This document shows, piece by piece, positions 26,066 to 35,015 of a stretch of 64,000 nucleotides of DNA. Source of the DNA: an uncultured Ruminococcus sp. (GTDB lineage Bacteria > Bacillota > Clostridia > Lachnospirales > Lachnospiraceae); assembly GCA_900066355.1 (NCBI GenBank), contig FMEL01000011.1, positions 1 to 64,000 on the forward strand, read 5' to 3'. Within the stretch, counting starts at the first letter, position 1. Each line of letters opens with the position of its first letter. The position numbers and the translations under genes are program-made. The notes beneath the pieces are model-generated. The model searched no databases. It was not told the origin of the DNA and saw only the letters and a list, made by a program, of their open reading frames with translations.

Positions 26066-27267
26066 TTGCTGATGACGAACCGAAAATTCGTCAGGGATTA
26101 AAAAGTGTATTGGAGGAAATGAAACTTCCGATCACAGTCTGTGCAGAAGCACGGAATGGAATGGAAGCATTAGAAAAAATTGAGCAGTTTCAACCGGATT
26201 TTATTCTGATGGATATCTGTATGCCTAAGTTGAGTGGTATACAGTTTCTGGAGGAATTGAGAAAGCTGGATAAAAACTGTCCGGTAATCGTAATCTCCGG
26301 ATTTAATGAGTTTTCCTATGCAAAACAGGCAATTAAGCTTGGGGTTTCCGAATATCTTTTGAAACCTATCGCAGAGGAAGAACTTCAAGCTGCGGTCGTG
26401 AAGGTGACTGAAGAGATAAAGCAGAAGCGAAAATCTGAAAAATTCATGGAACTTGTGAAACAACAGATGATTCAGCATCAGGATTATCTGAGAGATGTGT
26501 TTTTCAATGAATGGATGGAAGGAAAATTATCTAGATTCGAATGGGAAGAACAGGCAAGATTTCTTGATATGGATTTTCCGGATAATATGATTCTCATACT
26601 TGTGTCAGTTCAGTCCAGTTATGACAAGAAAATTGATAAAGGTACGGTGACTGAGGAAATATATAAGATCACTCTTGAAAAGATTATCAGAGAACTTATG
26701 GAGCCATATCATACGGTAAGTGTGTTTTCCAGTAAGTATGAGGATGTAGCGATTGTTATGGAAAAGCTGCCGGAAAATTTTCAGGAGTTCAGTGCAGATC
26801 TTCAGCTGCAGACAGAAGAAAAAGTGGGTGGAAAGTGTTTTATTACGGCAAGAGAATGTACTTTTGAAACATTGCCTGATATTAGCCGTGAGATGCGCCG
26901 GGAAGTGCAGAAAATGCAGGAATGCAGACCAATTGTCCAGGACGCAAGAAAATATATTTATGCCAATTATCAGGACAGAAATCTGGATCTCAGACAGGTG
27001 TCACATGCAATTGGCTGTAATTCTTCTTATATTAGCAGGATTATGAAACAGGAATTGGGGATATCTTTTAAAGATTTTCTTACAAGGCTTCGTATCAGTC
27101 AGGCAGTGCGGCTTATGGAAGATCGGGAATTGTCGATTAATCAGATTGCAGAAAAAGTAGGGTACAGCAACCAGCACTATTTTTCTGCTGCATTTAAAAA
27201 CTGTCAGGGTATGTCGCCCTCAGAATTCCGTAAAAATATGCTGCAGATTGACAGAAACGGATTATAA
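26050..27267 (+). CDS. YesN-type response regulator with AraC HTH
   Basis: 405 residues. The receiver domain has D55 (ILMDICMPKLSG) and K in LLKPIAEEE. A middle helical region links to a C-terminal AraC-type double HTH (VSHAIGCNSSYISRIMKQEL; INQIAEKVGYSNQHYFSAAF). It should be phosphorylated by the upstream kinase and activate the sugar importer operon 6 kb upstream. The coding sequence overlaps the kinase by 16 bases. Confidence 0.94.
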   Translation: MWKVLIADDEPKIRQGLKSVLEEMKLPITVCAEARNGMEALEKIEQFQPDFILMDICMPKLSGIQFLEELRKLDKNCPVIVISGFNEFSYAKQAIKLGVSEYLLKPIAEEELQAAVVKVTEEIKQKRKSEKFMELVKQQMIQHQDYLRDVFFNEWMEGKLSRFEWEEQARFLDMDFPDNMILILVSVQSSYDKKIDKGTVTEEIYKITLEKIIRELMEPYHTVSVFSSKYEDVAIVMEKLPENFQEFSADLQLQTEEKVGGKCFITARECTFETLPDISREMRREVQKMQECRPIVQDARKYIYANYQDRNLDLRQVSHAIGCNSSYISRIMKQELGISFKDFLTRLRISQAVRLMEDRELSINQIAEKVGYSNQHYFSAAFKNCQGMSPSEFRKNMLQIDRNGL

Positions 27268-27269
27268 CT

Positions 27270-28226
27270 ATGAAGAAAATATGGAAAGTATGGACAGTGA
27301 TACTGGTTGTGGCAGCAACAGTCTTACTTACGATCAGTACACAGTATAGCAAAAAAGAAGAGATATCTACAGATAGTTATCAGTATCTGATCGGTGTTAG
27401 TCTTCCAAATGTAATAGAACCGTGGCTAAATAATTTTGTTGACGTATTTACAGAAAAAGTATCCCAGGATAAAAAAATAAATGTAATTTTTCGAGATGCA
27501 GCTGGAAATCCGGAAAAACAGATTCAGGATATTGAGACGTTGATGGAGTACGGGATAGATATTCTGATTGTCTCTCCTGATGGAAGTGACAGCCTTTCTT
27601 CTGTTCTTTCGGAGGCTTTTCAGAAGATACCGGTCATTCTGACAGGTGTTGGTGCAGGGACAGAGGATTATACATGTCTTATCAAGTCAGATGATCAGAA
27701 GATTGGCAGGCTTGCAGGAGAATATATTCTGAATAATCTTTATGAAAAGAATAAAAAGATCGTGGTCTTTCAGGGGGTTGAAGAATCCCCGGTATCCAAA
27801 CAGAGACTAAAGGGTTTTCAGGATTCTGTTCAGGGTACAATACCGGAAGAAGATATCACTTATTACTGTGGCGACTGGCTCCGGGATCGAGCAGAGCTCA
27901 GGATGAAAGACTATCTGATCGCGCATGATTCTGCTGATATAGTTTTCGCTTTTAATGATGATATGGCATATGGTGCATATCAGGCCTGTCAGCAGTACAG
28001 GATTGAGGGCAAGGTGCATCTGATAGGTGTGGATGGGTTTGAAGGAGAAAGTGCAGGGCTGAGTCTGGTAGACAAAGGTGTACTGGATGCAACGATACAG
28101 ACACCGGACTTTGGTGGACTTTCTTATGAAATTGCAAGAAAACTTCTTGAGGGAAATAAGGTTGAGAAAAATATTATTATCCAGCCGGAATTGATTCTTC
28201 AGGGAGGAGCGAAAAGGAAAGAGTAA
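27270..28226 (+). CDS. Membrane-tethered sugar-binding protein, likely third component of the sensor
   Basis: 318 residues with an uncleaved-looking N-terminal membrane anchor (about residues 8-24) and no lipobox, followed by a type-I sugar-binding fold (YLIGVSLPNVIEPWLNNFVD; AFNDDMAYGAYQACQQY). It starts three bases after the response regulator. Related regulatory loci place such a protein beside YesM-type kinases, where it presents ligand to the sensor rather than to a permease. It is clearly related in fold to the importer's binding protein. Confidence 0.85.
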   Translation: MKKIWKVWTVILVVAATVLLTISTQYSKKEEISTDSYQYLIGVSLPNVIEPWLNNFVDVFTEKVSQDKKINVIFRDAAGNPEKQIQDIETLMEYGIDILIVSPDGSDSLSSVLSEAFQKIPVILTGVGAGTEDYTCLIKSDDQKIGRLAGEYILNNLYEKNKKIVVFQGVEESPVSKQRLKGFQDSVQGTIPEEDITYYCGDWLRDRAELRMKDYLIAHDSADIVFAFNDDMAYGAYQACQQYRIEGKVHLIGVDGFEGESAGLSLVDKGVLDATIQTPDFGGLSYEIARKLLEGNKVEKNIIIQPELILQGGAKRKE

Positions 28227-28234
28227 TTGTAGAT

Positions 28235-29587
28235 ATGAAAAAGAGTTTGAGAATGACAGAGGGAAGTATCTCTAAAAAGATCATTTTTTTTGCCATTCCA
28301 TTGTTTCTGGGGAATCTGTTTCAGCAGTTGTACAATACTGCGGATTCCCTAATCGTGGGAAATTTTTTAGGAAGCAATGCACTGGCGGCGGTCAGTTCAT
28401 CTGGAAATCTGATCTTTTTGATGGTAGGTTTTATTAACGGTATTGCCATGGGTGCGGGTGTAGTTATTGCCAGATATTACGGTGCCAAAAAAAGAGACAG
28501 CCTGCAAAAGGCAATCCATACAACCGTTGCATTTGGTCTTGCGGCCGGTGCGGTCCTGACTGTTTTGGGAATGTTTCTGGCGCCAAAGATCTTGGTGCTG
28601 ATGGGGACTCCTGCGGATGTTCTCCCGGAATCCATTATATATTTTCGTACATACTTTGCAGGTTCTATGGGTGTTGTCATGTACAACATTTTTGTTGGAG
28701 TTCTGCAGTCGGTTGGTGATGGACGTCATCCATTGATCTATCTGATCATTTCATCCTGTGTCAATGTTGTTCTGGATATTTTCTTTATCGCAGGTCTTGG
28801 CATGGGAGTTGGTTCAGCAGCGCTCGCAACTGCTATTTCCCAGTTTGTCAGTGCGATTCTCTGTATGGTTCATCTGATGCGTGTGGAAGAAGAATATCGC
28901 CTGGAACTGCGGGAAATTTGTTTTGACAGTATTATGTTGAAGCAGATTATTCAGAATGGTGTGCCGTCTGGCTTTCAGAATTCAGTCATCGCGATCGCGA
29001 ATGTTTTTGTACAGTCAAATATTAATGCATTTGGAAAAATGGCGATGGCAGGATGTGGATCTTATTCTAAGATTGAGGGATTCGCCTTTTTGCCGGTTAC
29101 TTGTTTTACGATGGCACTGACAACATTTGTCAGTCAGAATCTTGGCGCAAAACAGTATGACCGGGCGAAAAAGGGAGCAAGATTTGGGGTTCTCTGTTCG
29201 ATCATTATCGCAGAATTGATCGGCGTGATCATATATGCTGCCGCACCGGTGCTGATCGCAGCATTTAACAGAGATCCCGATGTTGTACATTATGGCGTGA
29301 TGCAGTCAAGAACAATTGCATTATTTTATTGTCTGCTGGCGTTTTCTCATTGTATTGCAGCAGTACTCCGTGGTTCCGGCCACGCATCTGTTCCGATGAT
29401 CGTTATGCTCTGTGACTGGTGCCTGTTCCGTGTAAGCTATATCACCGTTGCAGTTCGCATCATCCCGGATATCCGTGTGATCTTTTGGGCATACCCATTG
29501 ACCTGGAGTATCAGCTCCGTAATCTTTCTGTTTATGTTCCTGCGAGGAAAATGGGTATATGGATTTGAGAAAACACCACAGATGTAA
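28235..29587 (+). CDS. MATE-family efflux pump
   Basis: 450 residues with twelve membrane segments in two halves. Family features include IPLFLGNLFQQLYNTADSLI near the N-terminus and TTFVSQNLGAKQYDRAKKG in the second half. Exports drugs or metabolites by Na+/H+ exchange. It starts 9 bp after the tethered binding protein, so it is probably co-transcribed. The stop directly abuts the end of a truncated transposase on the other strand, marking a junction at 29587/29588. Confidence 0.93.
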   Translation: MKKSLRMTEGSISKKIIFFAIPLFLGNLFQQLYNTADSLIVGNFLGSNALAAVSSSGNLIFLMVGFINGIAMGAGVVIARYYGAKKRDSLQKAIHTTVAFGLAAGAVLTVLGMFLAPKILVLMGTPADVLPESIIYFRTYFAGSMGVVMYNIFVGVLQSVGDGRHPLIYLIISSCVNVVLDIFFIAGLGMGVGSAALATAISQFVSAILCMVHLMRVEEEYRLELREICFDSIMLKQIIQNGVPSGFQNSVIAIANVFVQSNINAFGKMAMAGCGSYSKIEGFAFLPVTCFTMALTTFVSQNLGAKQYDRAKKGARFGVLCSIIIAELIGVIIYAAAPVLIAAFNRDPDVVHYGVMQSRTIALFYCLLAFSHCIAAVLRGSGHASVPMIVMLCDWCLFRVSYITVAVRIIPDIRVIFWAYPLTWSISSVIFLFMFLRGKWVYGFEKTPQM

Positions 29588-29977
29588 TTAAAAATTCAAT
29601 CTCTTTAAATAGGTCTCCTGGAACTGCCTGTTTGAAAAGATCTGCTCAAAAAGGTCTGTGTCTTTGAAGCGGCGGGTATAATTCTTTCCAAATGTAGAAA
29701 AATGAGGTATTGGATCTAGCATGTCCAGCCCAAGAAACCAGCGGTATGCAACGTTTACCTCGATCTCTTTCATGGTCTGCCGCATGCTTTTTATTCCATA
29801 GAGATACTGAATGAATGGTATCTTTATCAGCATAACGGGATCCATACTGGGACGGCCGTTATCCGGACAGGATTTTTCTTCAACCAGATCATAAATAAAA
29901 TTCCAATTGATTGCTTTATCAATCAATCGCAGCATATGGTTTTGAGGTACCATGTCATCCATGGAAAACATCATCAT
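29588..29977 (-). pseudogene. N-terminal fragment of an IS1182-type transposase
   Basis: 129 residues resembling the first part of IS1182-family transposases (VPQNHMLRLIDKAINWNFIY; GIKSMRQTMKEIEVNVAYRWFLG; PHFSTFGKNYTRRF). The catalytic core beyond it is absent; the frame ends right against the MATE gene. This is a leftover of an insertion sequence cut by deletion. Confidence 0.8.
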
Positions 29978-29980
29978 TTG

Positions 29981-30337
29981 TTATCTTTTTTTATCTGCAT
30001 TTTTCGTCATCATAAAAAACATCGCCCTTCTGATATTTATTATATCAGAAAAGCGGTTCCAACAATAGCAAAACCCTGCAAAAGCAGGGCTTTGTCTACA
30101 GTCTGAAATGGTCGCCGATCTGGCGACCATTTTAAGTTCGACGGATAGAGCTCTTGTGGTGTTTTTAGCTTCATAAAGGTCTTTGCCAACTTTATGTCCA
30201 CGTTTTTCATACACGCGGTATCCGGAAAATGCCATATCATCATTTGCAAATACAATGGCCTGTGCATCTGGATTATCATCCAGAAGGTGCTGAACCTGTC
30301 TGTCAACGAATTCAGAATAGTCGCCCTGTGTGATCAT
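29981..30337 (-). pseudogene. Fragment of a LacI-type/periplasmic-binding sensor domain
   Basis: The first ~55 residues (RQVQHLLDDNPDAQAIVFAN, DDMAFSGYRVYEKRGHKVGKD) are the C-terminal part of a type-I binding fold as seen in LacI regulators or GGDEF sensor proteins. The frame then continues into unrelated sequence that includes a CCCTGC/GCAGGG hairpin (about 30071-30086). No DNA-binding domain or start is present. Remnant joined to the IS fragment. Confidence 0.6.
30068..30094 (-). terminator. CCCTGC/GCAGGG hairpin with T-run on the minus strand
   Basis: On the minus strand, GCCCTGC TTTT GCAGGG is followed by TTTTG, making a compact terminator-like hairpin inside the gene-remnant region. 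Confidence 0.55.
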
Positions 30338-30372
30338 CTGTGAAGTGACTGGCAGATTGCGAGGTGTCTGAC

Positions 30373-30741
30373 ATGTTAAAAAACGTACTGATTGTGGTAG
30401 ATGATATAGAAAAATCCATAGAGTTTTATAAGGACTTATTTGGACTGCAAGTGATTCTTAAGAATGAAGGTAATGTGATCTTATCGGAGGGACTTGTTTT
30501 GCAGGATGCCGGTTTATGGGGGAAAACATTGAATGAAACTTCTGCGTCATTTAATAACAGGATGGAATTATATTTCGAGGACTTTGATATAGATGGATTG
30601 CTTGCAAAATATGAATCAGGTAAGTATTTCGTCCGATATGCCACTGAACTAACAGAACTTGCAGGTGGACAGAAGCTTGTAAGACTATATGATCCGAGCG
30701 GTAATCTCATTGGGGTTCGTACGCCATTTATGTCTAATTAA
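30373..30741 (+). CDS. VOC-superfamily (glyoxalase/bleomycin-resistance-like) protein
   Basis: 122 residues from the ATG at 30373, eight bases after GAGG; a GTG at 30364 is a less likely start. The module MLKNVLIVVDDIEKSIEFYK with DLFGLQV and the closing LVRLYDPSGNLIGVRTP are typical. It probably binds or converts a small molecule. Intact, although surrounded by remnants. Confidence 0.85.
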   Translation: MLKNVLIVVDDIEKSIEFYKDLFGLQVILKNEGNVILSEGLVLQDAGLWGKTLNETSASFNNRMELYFEDFDIDGLLAKYESGKYFVRYATELTELAGGQKLVRLYDPSGNLIGVRTPFMSN

Positions 30742-30751
30742 AGGAGAAGAT

Positions 30752-31315
30752 ATGCAGATTTTTGCTGATGCAGATGCCTGTCCGGTAGTTGGTATTGTTG
30801 AAAAAGTTGCAAAAGAGCACAATCTTCCTGTAACGTTGTTGTGTGATACCAATCATGTGTTATCATCTGATTACAGTGAAGTGATCGTAGTTGGAGCCGG
30901 AGCAGATGCCGTGGATTATAAACTGATCAGCATTTGCCATAAAGGCGATATTGTTGTATAACAGGATTATGGAGTTGCGGCAATGGCACTTGGAAAGGGG
31001 CTCACAAGGTCCAGTGGACCTTGGCTTTGAGCCGACCGAAGCGGAGCGTAGACCTTATGCGATTCATCAGTCTGGGAAATGGTATACTAATGAGAATATT
31101 GACCAGATGCTTATGGAACGGCATCTGAATAAGAAAGCACGAAGGGCATCCGGAAAGAATCACTTAAGAGGACCAAGAAACTCCTGCAGGCATTTGGCGG
31201 AGGTGGACATGCTGCAGCAGGTGTGCGCAAGCGGACGAATGATGTAGAAAAATTCAGGCAGGAAATCCTTGAGCGGATTGTTATGATGAGAAAGATTTCC
31301 GGTCAGGATAAATAA
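30752..31315 (+). pseudogene. yaiI: yaiI (UPF0178/DUF188) gene broken by a stop and two insertions
   Basis: The start (ADADACPVVGIVEKVAKE, good AAAGGAGAAG site) and later segments QDYGVAAMALGKG, YAIHQSGKWYTNENIDQMLM and RASGKNHLRGPR match YaiI-family proteins. The frame is closed by TAA at 30959 where Thr is usual. A ~52-bp insertion at 31001-31055 shifts the frame, and a further ~50-bp segment near 31177-31230 separates GPR from KRTNDVEKFRQEIL. The 3' frame ends at 31315. Clearly non-functional as one protein. Confidence 0.8.
31001..31055 (+). repeat. Palindromic element inserted in yaiI
   Basis: Begins with AAGGTCCAGTGGACCTT (a perfect 7-bp palindrome around AGT), followed by GAGCCGACCGAAGCGGAGCG, a sequence style seen as dispersed short repeats in Lachnospiraceae. 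It lies exactly between codons for LGKG and YAIHQ of YaiI. Confidence 0.6.
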
Positions 31316-31354
31316 GAATTAGAAACAGAACACAGGAGAATCGGGAGGTGTAGA

Positions 31355-32884
31355 ATGATGGAAAAGAAAAGAACCTATATTGCAATCGATCTTAAGTCAT
31401 TCTATGCGTCTGTGGAATGTAAAGAACGAAATAGGGATCCTTTGACGACCAATCTTGTGGTTGCGGATAAAAGCAGAACAGAAAAAACCATCTGTCTTGC
31501 GGTATCTCCAGCATTAAAGTGTTATGGGATACCCGGAAGGGCTCGTTTATTTGAGGTTGTTCAAAAAGTAAAAGAAGCCAACAGTACTCGCAGGTGGAAA
31601 GCGCCGAACAGAACATTTAGCGGTTCTTCTGATGACAGTACAGAATTAAATAGCGATCCGGCAATGGAGATTGATTATCTCGTTGCCCCTCCCCGGATGG
31701 CTCTCTATCTGGAATACAGCACCAGAATTTACAGCATTTATCTGAAATATATTGCGCCGGAAGATATTTTCCCGTATTCGATTGACGAAGTATTTATGGA
31801 TGTAACGGATTATCTGCATACGTATAATATGACAGCAAGAGAACTTGCAATGACCATGATACAGGACGTGCTGAAAACGACAGGTATAACGGCAACTGCA
31901 GGAATCGGAACAAATATGTATCTGTGTAAGATTGCGATGGATATCGTGGCGAAGCATATTAAAGCAGATAAAGATGGTGTTCGAATTGCAGAACTGGATG
32001 AAATGTCATACCGAAGGAAACTCTGGAGCCACAGACCTCTTACTGATTTCTGGAGAGTCGGAAAGGGATATGCAAAGAAGCTGGAAGAATACGGGCTTTA
32101 TACAATGGGCGATATTGCAAGATGTTCCATCGGAAAAGAGAATGAATTATACAACGAAGAGCTGTTATATAAGCTGTTTGGCGTTAATGCAGAGCTGCTG
32201 ATCGATCATGCCTGGGGACATGAGCCCTGTACCATGGAAATGGTCAAGGCTTATAAGCCGGAAACGAACAGTGTTTGTTCCGGGCAGGTACTTCATTGCC
32301 CTTATGATTTTGAAAAAGCAAAATTAGTCGTCAAAGAGATGACGGACCAGATGGTTTTGGATTTGGTGGATAAGAAGCTTGTAACGGATCAGATCGTGTT
32401 GACAGTTGGTTATGATATTGAGAATCTGAACAATCCTGACCGGAGAAAGAAATACCATGGAGAGATTACTATCGACCGTTATGGAAGAAGAATTCCGAAA
32501 CACGCACATGGAACGACCAATCTGAAACGGCAGACGTCCTCAACAAAACTGATAACGGATGCAGCAATAGAGCTGTATGACAGAATCGTTGACAGAAACC
32601 TGCTTATCAGAAGAATCAATATCACAGCGAACAGGCTTGTGGATGAAGGTTCAGTAAAGAAAGAAGAAGCATATAAGCAGCTGGATCTTTTTACGGATTA
32701 TGAGGCGCAAAGGAAAAAGCAGGAAGAGGAAGAAGTGGCTCTGGATCGTGAAAAACGTATGCAGGAAGCAATGCTCAGTATCAAAAAGAAATTTGGAAAA
32801 AACGCTGTGCTGAAGGGGATGAATCTTCAGGAAGGTGCAACCGCCAGGGACAGAAATGAACAGATTGGCGGACATAAGGCGTAA
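31355..32884 (+). CDS. Y-family DNA polymerase (DinB/UmuC-like)
   Basis: 509 residues. Catalytic acidic residues are in YIAIDLKSFYASVE (first motif) and YSIDEVFMDVTDY (second), followed by a helix-hairpin-helix thumb (YAKKLEEYGLYTMGDIARC) and a little-finger domain. Copies DNA past lesions at the cost of accuracy. Longer than E. coli Pol IV because of an insertion around residues 75-115 (NRTFSGSSDD...), typical of the UmuC-like proteins of Firmicutes. GGGAGGTG lies before the ATG; a second ATG follows it directly. It heads an operon with a YolD-like and a WYL gene. Confidence 0.94.
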   Translation: MMEKKRTYIAIDLKSFYASVECKERNRDPLTTNLVVADKSRTEKTICLAVSPALKCYGIPGRARLFEVVQKVKEANSTRRWKAPNRTFSGSSDDSTELNSDPAMEIDYLVAPPRMALYLEYSTRIYSIYLKYIAPEDIFPYSIDEVFMDVTDYLHTYNMTARELAMTMIQDVLKTTGITATAGIGTNMYLCKIAMDIVAKHIKADKDGVRIAELDEMSYRRKLWSHRPLTDFWRVGKGYAKKLEEYGLYTMGDIARCSIGKENELYNEELLYKLFGVNAELLIDHAWGHEPCTMEMVKAYKPETNSVCSGQVLHCPYDFEKAKLVVKEMTDQMVLDLVDKKLVTDQIVLTVGYDIENLNNPDRRKKYHGEITIDRYGRRIPKHAHGTTNLKRQTSSTKLITDAAIELYDRIVDRNLLIRRINITANRLVDEGSVKKEEAYKQLDLFTDYEAQRKKQEEEEVALDREKRMQEAMLSIKKKFGKNAVLKGMNLQEGATARDRNEQIGGHKA

Positions 32885-32899
32885 AGGAGTTGGAAGAGG

Positions 32900-33313
32900 A
32901 TGAAAAATAATTCTTATGAAGATATCATCAATTTGCCACATCCGGTCTCTAAGAATCATCCGCAAATGCCACTTCGGGATCGGGCAGCGCAGTTTGCTCC
33001 TTTTGCAGCCTTGACCGGACATGATGCTGCGATAAAGGAAACGGCAAAATTAACCGATGAAAGATTGGAACTGAGCGAGGAAGCGATTGCTCAGCTGAAT
33101 GAAAAAATCAATATAATCAGAAATAATATCGGTATAGAACAGAAAGTATCGATAACTTATTTTATTCCCGATGCAAAAAAAGCAGGCGGCTCCTATGTTA
33201 CGTGCTCTGGTATTGTAAAAAAGATAGACGAATACGAGCATACCATCATTACGACGGATCAAACAGTTATTCCAATCGAGCAGATAAGTGATATTAAATG
33301 TGAAGAGTGGTAA
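32900..33313 (+). CDS. YolD-like protein, partner of the Y-family polymerase
   Basis: 137 residues containing PLRDRAAQFAPFAALTGHDA, the hallmark of the Clostridial YolD-like family, and a C-terminal beta region (IDEYEHTIITTDQTVIPIEQ). In Bacillus and related bacteria yolD-like genes pair with Y-family polymerases (uvrX/yqjW) in the way umuD pairs with umuC. It begins 15 bp after the polymerase gene. Confidence 0.88.
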   Translation: MKNNSYEDIINLPHPVSKNHPQMPLRDRAAQFAPFAALTGHDAAIKETAKLTDERLELSEEAIAQLNEKINIIRNNIGIEQKVSITYFIPDAKKAGGSYVTCSGIVKKIDEYEHTIITTDQTVIPIEQISDIKCEEW

Positions 33314-33386
33314 ATGTAAAAACAGATACAAAGAATATAGAATGTTTCACTGGAAAAAGTTGAGACAGAAAGTGGAGGTAACCACG

Positions 33387-34376
33387 ATGGCTTCTTTTGA
33401 TCAGAAGCTCCGTACGTTATATCTGATGGAAATCCTGTTGGAACGTACCGATGATGAACATATGTTAAATGCATCGGAGTTATGCACGATTCTGGATCAG
33501 GAATATGGGATCAGTACGGACCGAAGAACAATTTATACAGAGATGGAAATCCTTGAAAAATTCGGACTGGATGTCCAGCAGAAGAAAGGCAAGTGCCCGG
33601 GCTATTATATTGGTGCCAGGGATTTTGAACTGCCGGAGTTGAAGCTCCTGGTGGATGCAGTTCAGTCTTCTAAATTTATCACAGAAAAGAAATCAAAGGA
33701 ATTGATACAGAAACTGGAGAAGCTCTGCTGTAAGACAGATGCCGAAATGCTTTCCAGATATGTCTTCATCGTAAACCGACCAAAGACAGAGAATGAAACG
33801 GTGTATTATAACGTAGATTATATTCACACGGCTATTTATGAGAATAAACAGATCAAATTCCATTATGCGGAGTGGACAGTTAAGAAGGAGCTGAAATTTA
33901 AAAAGAATGGCGCTTTCTATGTTGTCAGTCCGTGGGCATTGACATGGGATGATGAAAACTACTATTTGGTTGCTTATGATGCAGCAGCCGGAATCATCAA
34001 ACATTATCGTGTTGATAAAATGCGGGATACGGAGATTATGGAGGCTGATCGTAAAGGAGAAGAGTCCTTCAAAAATTTTGATCTGGCTGCATTTGCCAAG
34101 AAAACGTTTGGTATGTATGGCGGTATCGATGCGGAAGTTACATTGGAATGCAGAAATGAACTGGCCGGTGTTGTGATTGATCGTTTTGGTCATGATGTAT
34201 GGATGTGTCCTCATGGAGAGGATCATTTCAGAGCCAGAGTGCCAGTGGCGGTAAGCTCACAGTTCTTTGGCTGGATTACCGGCATCGGATCCGGGATGCG
34301 GATTGTCGGACCGGAAGATGTACGGCAGCAGTATAAAGAGTACCTGCAAAATGCGATTCAGAACTATATGGACTGA
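33387..34376 (+). CDS. HTH-WYL transcriptional regulator
   Basis: 329 residues from the ATG at 33387, eight bases after GGAGG; an upstream extension to 33288 is unlikely. It has an N-terminal winged helix (TLYLMEILLERTDDEHMLNA; ISTDRRTIYTEMEILEKFG) and a WYL domain (VVSPWALTWDDENYYLVAYD ... HYRVDKM) with a C-terminal WCX region. WYL regulators sense nucleic-acid ligands and control DNA-damage and defence genes. As third gene of the polymerase/YolD operon it probably regulates them. Confidence 0.92.
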   Translation: MASFDQKLRTLYLMEILLERTDDEHMLNASELCTILDQEYGISTDRRTIYTEMEILEKFGLDVQQKKGKCPGYYIGARDFELPELKLLVDAVQSSKFITEKKSKELIQKLEKLCCKTDAEMLSRYVFIVNRPKTENETVYYNVDYIHTAIYENKQIKFHYAEWTVKKELKFKKNGAFYVVSPWALTWDDENYYLVAYDAAAGIIKHYRVDKMRDTEIMEADRKGEESFKNFDLAAFAKKTFGMYGGIDAEVTLECRNELAGVVIDRFGHDVWMCPHGEDHFRARVPVAVSSQFFGWITGIGSGMRIVGPEDVRQQYKEYLQNAIQNYMD

Positions 34377-34489
34377 CAGATTCCGTGAGAAAAAGAAATA
34401 ATCGGAAATTTCGTTTTTATGATACAATTCATTATAGGAATGATATAATCATCATAGCATATAAAATTGTAAAAAACGGGAGGACGTAT

Positions 34490-35014
34490 ATGAAAATTAT
34501 AATTATTAATGGAAGCGCCAGAAAAGGAAATACATTAACAGCAATCAATGCACTTATAAAAGGTGCTTCTGAGAAGAATGAAATTGAAGTAATTGAGCCG
34601 GATAAACTGCAGATAGCTCCGTGCAAGGGTTGCGGTGCCTGTCAATGCCATAAGGGATGTGTAGATAATGATGATACAAATCCAACAATTGATAAGATTG
34701 CAGCAGCTGATATGATTCTCTTTACAACACCTGTATATTGGTGGGGGATGTCGGCGCAGCTGAAGCTTGTGATCGACAAATGCTATTGCCGTGGACTGCA
34801 GTTGAAAAACAAGAAAGTCGGTGTGATTGCTGTTGGAGGTTCACCGGTTGACAGCATACAGTATGAGCTGATCAACAAACAGTTCGACTGCATGGCTGAT
34901 TATCTGTCATGGGATATGCTTTTTCAGAAATCATATTATGCCAGTGAAAAAACAGATCTTGCGAAAGATGAAAATTCATTGAAAGAACTGGAGGATATCG
35001 GAAAAAACTTATGA
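34490..35014 (+). CDS. Flavodoxin-fold NAD(P)H:FMN reductase / iron-sulfur flavoprotein-like
   Basis: 174 residues. GSARKGNTLTAINALIKGA is the FMN phosphate loop, CKGCGACQCHKGC is a compact cysteine cluster as in iron-sulfur flavoproteins, and TPVYWWGMSAQLKLVIDK is the conserved flavodoxin-like middle. Likely reduces flavins or quinones. GGGAGGACG lies upstream, and the stop overlaps closely with the GGDEF gene start two bases on. Confidence 0.88.
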   Translation: MKIIIINGSARKGNTLTAINALIKGASEKNEIEVIEPDKLQIAPCKGCGACQCHKGCVDNDDTNPTIDKIAAADMILFTTPVYWWGMSAQLKLVIDKCYCRGLQLKNKKVGVIAVGGSPVDSIQYELINKQFDCMADYLSWDMLFQKSYYASEKTDLAKDENSLKELEDIGKNL

Positions 35015-35015
35015 T

